DNA of 64,000 nt, taken from an uncultured delta proteobacterium (lineage in GTDB: Bacteria > Desulfobacterota > Desulfovibrionia > Desulfovibrionales > Desulfovibrionaceae). The stretch lies in the NCBI GenBank assembly GCA_903835685.1, contig CAILNX010000039.1:1-64000 (forward strand), given 5' to 3'. Every line of letters starts with the position of its first letter. Position 1 is the stretch's first letter. Of this stretch, positions 27,610-35,110 are shown in pieces. The position numbers and the translations under genes are program-made. The notes beneath the pieces are model-generated. The model did not search any database. It saw only the letters and a list, made by a program, of their open reading frames with translations, and was not told the origin of the DNA.

Positions 27610-28565
27610 ACGGGCTCGGCCCCTTTTCGTTCTTCCAGAAGCCGGAACCCCAGGGGCTTTTTCATTCCGGCCAGGCGGATGACCCGCTCCACAGCCGAAA
27701 GCCCCAGTTTGGGATGGCGCAACAGGGGCCGCAGGCGGTATTCCCGGTCCGAGAACAGGCAGGTGCGCAGATTGCCCTGGGCCGTGAGTCGCAGGCGGTT
27801 GCAGGTGGCGCAGAAATGGGAGCTCAAAGGGGTGATGAGCCCCAGGCGGCCCAGGCCGTTCTCGATGGCGTAGACCCGGGCCGGTCCCCGGTCCCCGGCC
27901 CGGCTTTCCACCGGAGTGAGCGTGGCCAGCTTCTGGGCTGCCTCCAGGATGTCCCCGGCCGGCCAGACCGACCAGGGGGTCCAGCGCGAGGACCCGCCGA
28001 TGGGCATGTATTCGATGAAGCGCAGGTCCAGGGGATGGGTCCGGGCCAGGTCCAGGAAGGCGGGCAGCTCCTGGTCGTTGACCCCTTTCATGGCCACCAC
28101 GTTCATCTTCACCTTGAGCCTGGCCGTGAGGCACTGGTCAATGGCCGAGCGCACCTCGGCGAACAGATCCTGGCCGGTGATGCGCAGGAAGGTGGCCGCA
28201 TCCAGGGTGTCCAGGGAGATGTTCACCCTTTTGATTCCGGAGCGGACCAAAAGGGGGATGTGCGGCCCGATGAGGGTCCCGTTGGTGGTCAGGCGCAGGT
28301 CCAGGTCCGGGTAGAGGTCCCGAACCGTTTCCAGGAACCCGGGGAATCCCCTGCGGGCAAAGGGCTCGCCCCCGGTGAACCGGATCTTGGCCACGCCCAG
28401 GCCCCGGGCCAGGCCGAGGAGGGAGAGGATCTCCTCGTAGCGCAGGATGTCCGGGTGGGGAATGAAGGGCGTGGGATGGCTGGCGCAGTACAGGCAGCGC
28501 AGATTGCAGCGGTCGGTGACGCTGATGCGCATGTAGTTGACCGTGCGGCCCAGGCCGTCTTGCAT
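27576..28565 (-). CDS. moaA: GTP 3',8-cyclase (molybdenum cofactor synthesis)
   Basis: 329 residues. Radical-SAM CNLRCLYC near the N-terminus and the C-terminal cluster motif FCATCNRLRLTAQGNLRTC(L) are both present; the protein ends in ...MSAIGG, keeping the two C-terminal glycines needed for activity. It converts GTP to 3',8-cH2GTP, the first step of pyranopterin synthesis. ATG 28565 follows fdhE by 9 bases, and its 3' end overlaps the transposase-like gene. moaC and others are not in the window. Confidence 0.95.
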   Translation of the reverse strand: MQDGLGRTVNYMRISVTDRCNLRCLYCASHPTPFIPHPDILRYEEILSLLGLARGLGVAKIRFTGGEPFARRGFPGFLETVRDLYPDLDLRLTTNGTLIGPHIPLLVRSGIKRVNISLDTLDAATFLRITGQDLFAEVRSAIDQCLTARLKVKMNVVAMKGVNDQELPAFLDLARTHPLDLRFIEYMPIGGSSRWTPWSVWPAGDILEAAQKLATLTPVESRAGDRGPARVYAIENGLGRLGLITPLSSHFCATCNRLRLTAQGNLRTCLFSDREYRLRPLLRHPKLGLSAVERVIRLAGMKKPLGFRLLEERKGAEPVCQTEMSAIGG

Positions 28566-28574
28566 GACCTTCCC

Positions 28575-29459
28575 CTAAAATCCCCAGGAAGAGAGCACCG
28601 GGCGCTTGTAGCCTCGGCCCTGGGCCAGGAAATCCAGGGGCAGGGAGATCAGGTCGTCCAGTTCGGGCACGGCCACCCGGTCCAGGCTGCGAAAATCCAT
28701 GGTCTTGATGTAGAGGTGGCAGACGTTGCAGACATCCAGGCGAAAGCCCTGGCTGTCGCCCGTGTCGAAATAGGCCAGCTTGTCCGGATCGGCCGTGTCG
28801 CAGTACACGCAGGCCAGGCGGCGGACCCGGTACTGGGCCTTGCAGAACGAGCAGTTCAGAAGGCGGAAGCCCTCCTTTTCCTTGAGCGTGGCCATGTAGG
28901 GCAGACTGCCGCACACCGGGCAGTGGCCGTGCTGGCGCGGGGCCTGGCCCAGGTTCTGGCTCAGGGCGAAACCCACGGTCTCCAGGGAGGGGCTTAAGGA
29001 CGCCTGGACCAGGTAGTGCATGGCCCGGGGGGTTTCCGGGGTCCGCTCGGACCAGGCCGAGAGACTCGCCTCGCCCTGACGCAGGAAATCCGCGAAGGTC
29101 CGGTCCAGGTCCAGTTCGCCCGAGGCCAGGGCCTGGCGGATGATGTCCGCTCCCTTGGCCGTAACCCCGCCCGGGGAGGCCAAGATGTCCAGGAACTCCT
29201 GAAACAGGGTCCGGGCCTGCTCCTGGTCAAAGGGGAAGCGTTCCCGGTCCAGCAGGGGCTGGCCCAGGAGGTTCCGGTCCACCGGGGTCAGGTCCCCGGG
29301 TTCGGGTAGGGTCAGGCGCACCAGGGGCCGGGCCTCAAGCTGGCGCAGCACGGTTTTCTTGACCAGTTGGACCAGGTCCGGGGGCAGGAAATCCTTGTGC
29401 TCCAGTTCCGCGAGCTTTTTTTCCACGTGGCGGAGGCGGGTGTCGAAATCAAAGGTCAT
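28575..29459 (-). CDS. fdhE: Formate dehydrogenase accessory protein FdhE
   Basis: 294 residues. The C-terminal rubredoxin-like half has four Cys pairs: CPVC, CSFC, CVYC and CNVC, as in FdhE, an iron-binding protein needed for assembly of respiratory formate dehydrogenases. The N-terminal helical part covers about 1-150. Lies in the cytoplasm. ATG 29459; moaA begins 9 bases downstream. Confidence 0.93.
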   Translation of the reverse strand: MTFDFDTRLRHVEKKLAELEHKDFLPPDLVQLVKKTVLRQLEARPLVRLTLPEPGDLTPVDRNLLGQPLLDRERFPFDQEQARTLFQEFLDILASPGGVTAKGADIIRQALASGELDLDRTFADFLRQGEASLSAWSERTPETPRAMHYLVQASLSPSLETVGFALSQNLGQAPRQHGHCPVCGSLPYMATLKEKEGFRLLNCSFCKAQYRVRRLACVYCDTADPDKLAYFDTGDSQGFRLDVCNVCHLYIKTMDFRSLDRVAVPELDDLISLPLDFLAQGRGYKRPVLSSWGF

Positions 29460-29587
29460 GGGGCGTCCTTGGGCTGGAATAGGGGTTGTCTACAGGCAAA
29501 CCAGGGTGGCGTCCGGCATTCTACTCTTGCTCACGAATCGGCACAAGGGGAACGGCAATAATCAGGAAAAGAAGGCAGCGATAAGGC

Positions 29588-30247
29588 TTATCGGCCGCTG
29601 GCCAGGTCCAGGACCCGCTTGAGGAAGGCCTCCGGGGTCTCGGTCAGTTCGCCGATGAAGGAGTCCAGGACCACGGGCGCGGCCCCCTGGCGCAGGATCA
29701 GGAAGGCGGGCACCGGGCCGCCGCCAAGCAGGGCGTGGGCCGCGAAATCCGGGTCCGGGTAGAAGGTCCACTCGGCTTGGTGCTCGGCCATGAACCGGGC
29801 CGTGGCCTCCTCTCCGTCGCCCACGGACACCGTGACCAGGGCCACCTCGGCCGTGAGCTTGCGGCGTTGGATGAGTTCGGCCAGGGCCTTCAAATTGGCG
29901 GCCTCGTGGTGGCAGGGCGGGCAGAAATAGCTGGAGAGGTTCAGGATGACCATCCGGGCCGGGATCTCGGACAGGCGGCGGGCTTTCACCGCCATGCGGC
30001 CCAGGGCCGGGGGCAGGTCCAGGTCCGGCACGGTCTGGCCGGGCGTGAACAGGGGCGGCTCCTGGTCCGAATCCGGTTTCTGGTCCAGGAACTGGCCTAT
30101 GGTCCGGTCCAGGTTCTGGTCCGGGCCGAGGAGCATTTGGGCCTGGGCCGGGCCGGAAAACAAGGCCAGGCAGAGGGCCAGGGCCAGCAAGGAACAGCGT
30201 CTTTCGTAAAGACGCAAGAATAAGAAATAATTAATTTTATTATTCAT
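29588..30247 (-). CDS. TlpA-like thioredoxin-fold protein
   Basis: 219 residues from ATG 30247. A signal peptide (SLLALALCLALFSGPAQA) is followed by a thioredoxin-like domain with the active-site CPPC in SYFCPPCHHEA; TlpA/ResA proteins reduce or isomerise disulfides in the periplasm, often for cytochrome c. The first 18 residues are coded by dispersed element copy 3, which holds the start ATG; a TTG at 30217, also in the element, would remove 10 of them. No ribosome site is evident for either. It lies between fdhD and fdhE, so a periplasmic role in formate dehydrogenase or cytochrome maturation is possible. Confidence 0.8.
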   Translation of the reverse strand: MNNKINYFLFLRLYERRCSLLALALCLALFSGPAQAQMLLGPDQNLDRTIGQFLDQKPDSDQEPPLFTPGQTVPDLDLPPALGRMAVKARRLSEIPARMVILNLSSYFCPPCHHEAANLKALAELIQRRKLTAEVALVTVSVGDGEEATARFMAEHQAEWTFYPDPDFAAHALLGGGPVPAFLILRQGAAPVVLDSFIGELTETPEAFLKRVLDLASGR

Positions 30248-30285
30248 TCTTGCGGCGCCATGTTCTGCGGATTCGATGTCTGGCG
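30190..30285 (-). repeat. Palindromic intergenic element, copy 3 (degenerate ends)
   Basis: Minus-strand orientation relative to copy 1. Contains GCAAGAATAAGAAATAATTA (30214-30233), then a CATTCTTGCGGCG arm near 30244-30256. The outer ends are less conserved, so limits are approximate. It starts about 18 bases past the fdhD stop and contains the predicted start codon of the thioredoxin-fold gene. Confidence 0.65.
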
Positions 30286-30302
30286 TCGGGGCGAGGTCCA
30301 GG

Positions 30303-31094
30303 TCATGACCCGAGCCCCTGGATGCGGCCGGTGTCGTGGTAGACCCAGAAGGAGTCCGTGGTCACGTTGCCCACCAGGGTCAGGCCCACGGTGCGGGCCA
30401 GGGAGGCGGAAAAGGCCGTGGCCACCGCTACCGAGGCCAGGACCGGCACGCCGATGCGGGCCACCTTGAGCAGGATTTCCGAGGCCACCCGGCCCGTGGA
30501 CACGATCATCTTGTCCCGGGTGTCGATGCCCTCCAGCAGGCACTGGCCCACGATCATGTCAATGGCGTTGTGGCGGCCGATGTCCTCGCGGAAGATGAGC
30601 ATCGTGTCCGGGGTGCACAGGGTGGAGTTGTGGCAGCCCCGGGTGGCCCGGTACAGGGTGGAGCGCTCCCGGAGTTCCGCGACCAGGGCCAGGATCTGGT
30701 CCGGCCGGACCTTGAGGTCCGAGGTCAGGCGGCGCTGGGAGATGGTGGCCACGTTGCGGCCGAAATTGGTGCCCTTGCCGCAGCCCGAGGTGATGGTCCG
30801 CTCCATGGTCAGGCCGTCCCAGGGGTCGTGGGAGACCTGCACCTCGGCCAGGATGCGCTCGCCCTGGTCGTCGATTTTGACGCTCACGATCTGGTCGGCC
30901 CGGGTGAGCAGGGCGTCGGACTTGAGAAAGCCCACGGCCAGGAACTCCGGGTGCTTGCCGGTGCACAACAGGGTGACCACCTCCCGGCCGTTCAGCCGGA
31001 TGGTCAGGGGGACCTCGCGGATGGCCAGGATGTCGCGGTCCTTGAAGGCCCCCTGGCTGTACTCGGAAATGGTGAAGGGCAGGGATTCGGGCAT
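30303..31094 (-). CDS. fdhD: Sulfur carrier protein FdhD
   Basis: 263 residues. FdhD takes sulfur from IscS and sulfurates the Mo-bis-MGD cofactor of formate dehydrogenase. Recognisable: GREVVTLLCTGKHPEFLAVGF, SGCGKGTNFGR, FREDIGRHNAIDMIVG and STGRVASEILLKVARIGVPV. The E. coli sulfur-relay pair is CGxC; here only the first Cys is kept (CGKG). ATG 31094. It diverges from mobB across a gap of 234 bases containing dispersed element copy 4. Confidence 0.95.
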   Translation of the reverse strand: MPESLPFTISEYSQGAFKDRDILAIREVPLTIRLNGREVVTLLCTGKHPEFLAVGFLKSDALLTRADQIVSVKIDDQGERILAEVQVSHDPWDGLTMERTITSGCGKGTNFGRNVATISQRRLTSDLKVRPDQILALVAELRERSTLYRATRGCHNSTLCTPDTMLIFREDIGRHNAIDMIVGQCLLEGIDTRDKMIVSTGRVASEILLKVARIGVPVLASVAVATAFSASLARTVGLTLVGNVTTDSFWVYHDTGRIQGLGS

Positions 31095-31200
31095 GGTTGG
31101 ATGGTAAAGAAAGCCTGGAAAAAAGGCAAACGCCCCGGCCAGGCGCGGAGTTGCGCCTCATTTCCGGCCGGGCTATGCTGGCCGCAATAGGCAGATTCGT

Positions 31201-31301
31201 GTCGCGTTCCGCAATTGACAGTGTCCTTTTGGAACGCGCAAGAATAAGAAATTATTATTTTTATTCTTAGTTCTTGGTCGCGGGAATTTCTGGAGTGCGA
31301 C
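31201..31301 (-). repeat. 101-bp palindromic intergenic element, copy 4
   Basis: Left end GTCGCGTTCCGCAATT (31201-31216) and right end AATTTCTGGAGTGCGAC (31285-31301) are inverted matches. The core is AAGAATAA (31240-31247) with TTATTCTT (31261-31268). On the minus strand it aligns with the right arm of copy 1 almost base for base. Total 101 bases, as in copies 1 and 2. It lies in the fdhD/mobB divergent region and is the only copy not right behind a stop codon. Confidence 0.8.
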
Positions 31302-31328
31302 GCTGGACAGGGCAGAAGGAGAATGGAC

Positions 31329-31862
31329 ATGGGCGATCCCCCGATCAACCGGCCCCTGATCATTCGAGTGGTCGGCAAGAAGAAGAGCGGCAAGACCACC
31401 TTCATGGAAAAGCTGCTGCCTGAACTGGCCCGTCTGGGCGTGCGCGTGGCCACGGTCAAGCATGACACCCACGGGTTCGAGATGGACCGGGAGGGCAAGG
31501 ACTCCTGGCGGCACAAGCGGGCCGGGGCCGCAGCCTCGGCCGTGTGCGGCCCGGACCAGGTGGCCCTGGTGAAGAGCGTGGCCCGAGAGCCGAGCCTTGC
31601 GGAACTGGCCCGGGATTATTTCGCGGACATGGACCTGGTCCTGGCCGAGGGATTCTTCCGTTCCCCGGGGCTCATGATCGAGGTGTTTCGGCCCGAGGCC
31701 CACACCGCGCCCCTGTGCGCGGAACACGGCCCGGAAAAAGGGCTCCTGGCCCTGATCTCCGACGCGCCCCTGGACCTGGGCGCGCCCCGCTTCGGCCTGG
31801 ATCAGGCCCGGGAGGTGGCGGAGTTCATTTTCCGCGAGGTGCTGGGCCGGGACGCTCCATGA
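31329..31862 (+). CDS. mobB: Molybdopterin-guanine dinucleotide biosynthesis protein B
   Basis: 177 residues. P-loop VVGKKKSGKTTFMEKLLPEL at the N-terminus and the family motifs TVKHDTHGFEMD, GKDSWRHKRAGA and LVLAEGFF identify MobB, a GTPase that helps MobA in adding GMP to molybdopterin. ATG 31329 has AAGGAG 8 bases before; the in-frame ATG at 31323 has only 2 bases of spacing. Its last 38 bases overlap the end of mobA on the other strand. Confidence 0.92.
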   Translation: MGDPPINRPLIIRVVGKKKSGKTTFMEKLLPELARLGVRVATVKHDTHGFEMDREGKDSWRHKRAGAAASAVCGPDQVALVKSVAREPSLAELARDYFADMDLVLAEGFFRSPGLMIEVFRPEAHTAPLCAEHGPEKGLLALISDAPLDLGAPRFGLDQAREVAEFIFREVLGRDAP

Positions 31863-32469
31863 CCTGGGCCAACTCCAGATCCCCGGGCGTGTTCACATTG
31901 AAGAAGGAGATGAGCTCGGGGTCGGCGGTCAGCACGTCCTCGGGCGCAATCTCACGTACCCGCACCCGGGAAAAGAAGTCCACGATCTTGAAGCGGTCCA
32001 CGGCCAACTGGGCCTGGATATAGGGCAGGCAGCGTTTGGAGTACACGGCGCACAAGGGCTCCAAATACCCGTCGGGCTTGCGGGGGATGAGCACGTCGTC
32101 CTCGGGCTCAAGACGGGAAAGCATGAGGGCGATGAGCCTGGGGCTGACGAAAGGCGCGTCGCAGGCGGTCACGAAACAGTGGGAGGCCTTGGCCTGGGAC
32201 AGGACCGCGTGCAGGCCGGTCAGGGAGCCGCGCTTGTCGATCAGGTCCGGCACGGTTTTGATGGGCGAGTTGGTGGGAGCGTTGGCGACCAGGTCTGTGA
32301 AAAGTCCCGGGTCCTTGGCCGCGATGAGGATTTCGGAAAAGAGCCCGTCAAAGGCCGCCAGCAGGCGCTCCACGATGGCCCGGCCGCCCACGGGCAGGCG
32401 GGATTTGTCCACGTGGCCCATGCGGCTCCCCAGGCCGCCGGCCAGGATGGCTCCGGCGCATTCAGGCAT
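31825..32469 (-). CDS. mobA: Molybdenum cofactor guanylyltransferase
   Basis: 214 residues. The N-terminal AGAILAGGLGSRMG GTP-binding loop, GRAIVERLLAAF, and the middle VTACDAPFVSPRLIALM motif are typical of MobA, which makes the guanine dinucleotide form (MGD) used by FdhA. ATG 32469 follows GGAGT on the minus strand. Its 3' end overlaps mobB 3' end by 38 bases in convergent orientation, so the two mRNAs share antisense tails. Confidence 0.93.
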   Translation of the reverse strand: MPECAGAILAGGLGSRMGHVDKSRLPVGGRAIVERLLAAFDGLFSEILIAAKDPGLFTDLVANAPTNSPIKTVPDLIDKRGSLTGLHAVLSQAKASHCFVTACDAPFVSPRLIALMLSRLEPEDDVLIPRKPDGYLEPLCAVYSKRCLPYIQAQLAVDRFKIVDFFSRVRVREIAPEDVLTADPELISFFNVNTPGDLELAQVMERPGPAPRGK

Positions 32470-32567
32470 GTGCGTACTCCAAAATGGCTTTTTCCAAGCA
32501 TACCCCATCGGGATCAAAAGGCAAACCAGGGGTGCGCGTGAGAGGCAAAATAGGCCGGGCCGGGCAC

Positions 32568-32596
32568 TGGACAACGTCTGATATGTGCTGTAGATA
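32568..32596 (+). promoter_or_regulatory. Candidate promoter for the 38-residue basic protein gene
   Basis: TGGACA (32568-32573), 17-base spacer, TAGATA (32591-32596), about 50 bases before the start. The -35 is good, the -10 poor. It lies in the mobA-divergent gap. Confidence 0.4.
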
Positions 32597-32648
32597 AAGC
32601 CGCCTCGAATTTGCGGCTCCCCGCAATATCCCCAGGAGGAAAGGAATC

Positions 32649-32765
32649 ATGGCTAAGCACAAGAAGATCGAACGAATGAAGGAACTTGCCCGCCGCCGCA
32701 AGCGTCGCGCCGAGCGTCTCAAGACGCGCATCAAGGAAGCCAAGGCCGCCACGGCTTCCAAGTAG
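32649..32765 (+). CDS. Very small, highly basic protein (38 residues)
   Basis: Starts at ATG behind AGGAGGAAAGGA and reads MAKHKKIERMKELARRRKRR and on to ...KAAT-ASK, then TAG. About half of its residues are Lys or Arg, mostly in one long helix; no Cys and no hydrophobic core. It could bind RNA or the ribosome or DNA, but I know no named family. A strong ribosome site, a candidate promoter and a downstream GNRA-loop hairpin (32774-32787) support it as a real gene. fmdB-like gene follows 44 bases on. Confidence 0.65.
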   Translation: MAKHKKIERMKELARRRKRRAERLKTRIKEAKAATASK

Positions 32766-32773
32766 ACGCGTCA

Positions 32774-32787
32774 GGCCCGCAAGGGCC
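32774..32787 (+). terminator. Small hairpin with GCAA tetraloop
   Basis: GGCCC (32774-32778), loop GCAA, GGGCC (32783-32787), just after the small basic protein gene. Short and without a T-run; may be an mRNA 3' stem. Confidence 0.35.
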
Positions 32788-32809
32788 GTTAGGTCGCGCG
32801 GAGAAGGCT

Positions 32810-33163
32810 ATGCCCATCTACGAATACCGCTGCAAGGAATGCCAACAGGTTTTCGAGGAGTGGCAGAAGGATTTCGCCGAACACCAGTTTTCGTGCCCGG
32901 TGTGCGGCGGGGGTTCCGACCGCCTCATTTCCAATACCTCCTTTGTCCTCAAGGGCGGGGGCTGGTATGTCACGGACTATGGCCGGGGCGATTCCGGACC
33001 CAACGGGAAGGCCGGGGGACAAAAGGCCGAAGGGGCCTCCTCGGAGACCCCGTCCACTCCTTCGCCCGGAACCTCCTCGTCCGGAACCGCTTCGCCCGGA
33101 ACCGCTTCGCCCGGAACCGCTGCGTCGGGTTCCGAGGCCAGCAAAACCACAACGACCGAGTGA
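32810..33163 (+). CDS. FmdB-family zinc-ribbon protein
   Basis: 117 residues. MPIYEYRCKECQQVFEEWQ and the second CPVC make the FmdB zinc ribbon (about 1-45), named for a putative formamidase regulator; function generally unknown. The tail (about 60-117) is low complexity, Ser/Thr/Pro/Gly-rich, coded by 15-bp tandem repeats. RBS GGAGAAGG. purB follows after 57 bases. Confidence 0.85.
   Translation: MPIYEYRCKECQQVFEEWQKDFAEHQFSCPVCGGGSDRLISNTSFVLKGGGWYVTDYGRGDSGPNGKAGGQKAEGASSETPSTPSPGTSSSGTASPGTASPGTAASGSEASKTTTTE
33062..33121 (+). repeat. Four 15-bp tandem repeats in the FmdB-like gene
   Basis: Units start TCGCCCGGAACC at 33062, TCGTCCGGAACC at 33077, and identical TCGCCCGGAACCGCT at 33092 and 33107, coding SPGTS-SSGTA-SPGTA-SPGTA. 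Copy number may vary between strains. Confidence 0.85.
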
Positions 33164-33220
33164 TGGTGAAGGCGGCCCGCGCCGCCTTTCTCGCTTTCAA
33201 AAAGGACCAATGAGCCTGCC

Positions 33221-34519
33221 ATGATAGAGCGCTACACTCGGCCGGAAATGGGACGGCTGTGGACCCTGGAGAACCGTTTCCGGGTCTGGCTGGAGGTCGA
33301 ACTGGCCGTGTGCGAGGCCTGGTGCCGGCTTGGCCGCATCCCCGAGGCCGACATGGCCGTGATCCGGGAAAAGGCTGATTTCGAGGTGGACCGCATCCTT
33401 CAAATCGAGGAGACCACCCGCCACGACGTCATCGCCTTTCTCACGGCCGTGGAGGAGAAGGTCGGCCCGGCCGCGCGTTTCATCCATCTGGGCTGCACCT
33501 CTTCGGACATCGTGGATACGGCCAATGCCGTGATCCTGGTCCGGGCCGGAGCCCTGATCGATGCGGGCATCGGCCAGGTGCTCACCGCGCTCGAAAAGCT
33601 GGCCAAGGCCCACAAGGGCCGCCTGGTCATGGGCCGCACCCACGGCATCCACGCCGAGCCCACCAGTTTCGGGCTCAAGATGGCCGGGTTTTACGCCGAG
33701 TTTGCGCGCCACCGGGAGCGTTTCCGGGCCGCAGTGGAGAACATCCGGGTGGGCAAGATCTCCGGGGCCGTGGGCGGATACGCCCATTTGAGCCCCGAGC
33801 TGGAGGAAATGGCCTGCGGCCTGCTGGGCCTGGCGGCCGATCCCATCTCCACCCAGATCGTGCAGCGGGACCGCCACGCCCATTATTTCACCGCCCTGGC
33901 CCTCTTGGGCGGGGGGGTGGAGCGGCTGTGCACCGAGCTGCGGCATCTCCAGCGCACCGAGGTCCGGGAAGTGGAGGAGGGCTTCGGCAAGGGCCAGAAG
34001 GGCTCCTCGGCCATGCCCCACAAGAAGAACCCCATTTCGGCCGAGAATCTCTGCGGGCTCTCCCGGCTCCTGCGCACAAACGGCCTGGCCTCCATGGAGA
34101 ACATGCCCCTGTGGCACGAGCGGGACATCAGCCATTCCTCGGTGGAGCGGGTGATCATGCCCGACTCCACCATCCTGGCCGACTACATCCTGCACCGCTT
34201 GGCCGGGCTGGTTTCGGGCCTTCAGATCATCCCGGAGAACATGGAGCGCAACCTGTGGTCCTCCTACGGGCTGTTCTTCTCCCAGCGGGTGCTCCTGGCC
34301 CTGATCGAGTCGGGCATGCCCAGACAGGCGGCCTACGAGATGGTCCAGGCCGTGGCCATGCGCTGCTGGTCCGAGCGGAGGCCTTTTCCCGAGGAAATCC
34401 GGGCCGAGGCCGCCATTTGTCAGCACCTGACCCCTCAGGCGCTTGATGAAGTGTTCGATCCCGGGTATTACATCCGGCACGAGGACCTTATATTCTCAAG
34501 GGTATTCAATAAGTCATGA
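33221..34519 (+). CDS. purB: Adenylosuccinate lyase
   Basis: 432 residues. Acts twice in purine synthesis, on SAICAR and on adenylosuccinate. Hallmarks: LGCTSSDIVDTANAVIL, GRTHGIHAEPTSFGLKMAGF (His base region) and the fumarase-family signature GSSAMPHKKNPISAENLCGL. The stop overlaps the pyrE start by 4 bases (ATGA), so purB and pyrE are translated together. Confidence 0.96.
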   Translation: MIERYTRPEMGRLWTLENRFRVWLEVELAVCEAWCRLGRIPEADMAVIREKADFEVDRILQIEETTRHDVIAFLTAVEEKVGPAARFIHLGCTSSDIVDTANAVILVRAGALIDAGIGQVLTALEKLAKAHKGRLVMGRTHGIHAEPTSFGLKMAGFYAEFARHRERFRAAVENIRVGKISGAVGGYAHLSPELEEMACGLLGLAADPISTQIVQRDRHAHYFTALALLGGGVERLCTELRHLQRTEVREVEEGFGKGQKGSSAMPHKKNPISAENLCGLSRLLRTNGLASMENMPLWHERDISHSSVERVIMPDSTILADYILHRLAGLVSGLQIIPENMERNLWSSYGLFFSQRVLLALIESGMPRQAAYEMVQAVAMRCWSERRPFPEEIRAEAAICQHLTPQALDEVFDPGYYIRHEDLIFSRVFNKS

Positions 34520-35082
34520 ATCAGGAACTCAAGCTGCGACTGGCCCGGCTGCTCTTCAAACTCTCCTACATCGAGAAGGAGGTCACCCTGACCTCTGGCC
34601 GCAAGAGCACCTATTATTTCGACTGCAAGCAGACCGCCCTGCACCCCGAGGGCGGGTACTGCATCGGCCGCCTGTTCCTGGACATGCTCGCGGGCCGGGG
34701 GCTGGCCGGGGTGGGCGGCATGACCCTGGGGGCCGACCCCCTGGTCAGCGCCGTGACCGTGCTTTCCTACATTGACAAAAGCCCCCTGCCCGGCTTTATT
34801 GTGCGCAAGCAGTCCAAGGGGCACGGCACCAACCAGTACCTGGAGGGCCTGGCCAACTTCGCGCCCGGGGCCAGGGTGGCCGTGCTTGAGGATGTGGTCA
34901 CCACCGGCGGAACCCTGATCCAGGCCTGCGAAAGAGTCAGGGATGCCGGACTGGAAGTGGCCACGGTCCTGTGCGTCCTGGATCGTGAAGAAGGCGGCCG
35001 GGAGAACCTGGCCCAGGCGGGATACTCCCTGGAGTCCATCTTCACCCGGGAGGACCTGCTCACATGCGCCCGCTCCGGTTGA
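34516..35082 (+). CDS. pyrE: Orotate phosphoribosyltransferase
   Basis: 188 residues. Joins orotate and PRPP to give OMP. The N-terminal LTSGRKSTYYFDCKQTALHP, a hydrophobic core and the PRPP-binding motif VAVLEDVVTTGGTLIQACER are present. The ATG overlaps the purB stop. The next gene starts at TTG 35111, 28 bases on. Confidence 0.95.
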   Translation: MNQELKLRLARLLFKLSYIEKEVTLTSGRKSTYYFDCKQTALHPEGGYCIGRLFLDMLAGRGLAGVGGMTLGADPLVSAVTVLSYIDKSPLPGFIVRKQSKGHGTNQYLEGLANFAPGARVAVLEDVVTTGGTLIQACERVRDAGLEVATVLCVLDREEGGRENLAQAGYSLESIFTREDLLTCARSG

Positions 35083-35110
35083 ACGCACCGTCCCCAAGGG
35101 AGACCGCGTT

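Noticed and set aside
33062-33121. The tandem repeats as a CRISPR or promoter element
   Set aside because: They lie in frame inside the FmdB-like gene and code a repeated SPGTA peptide.
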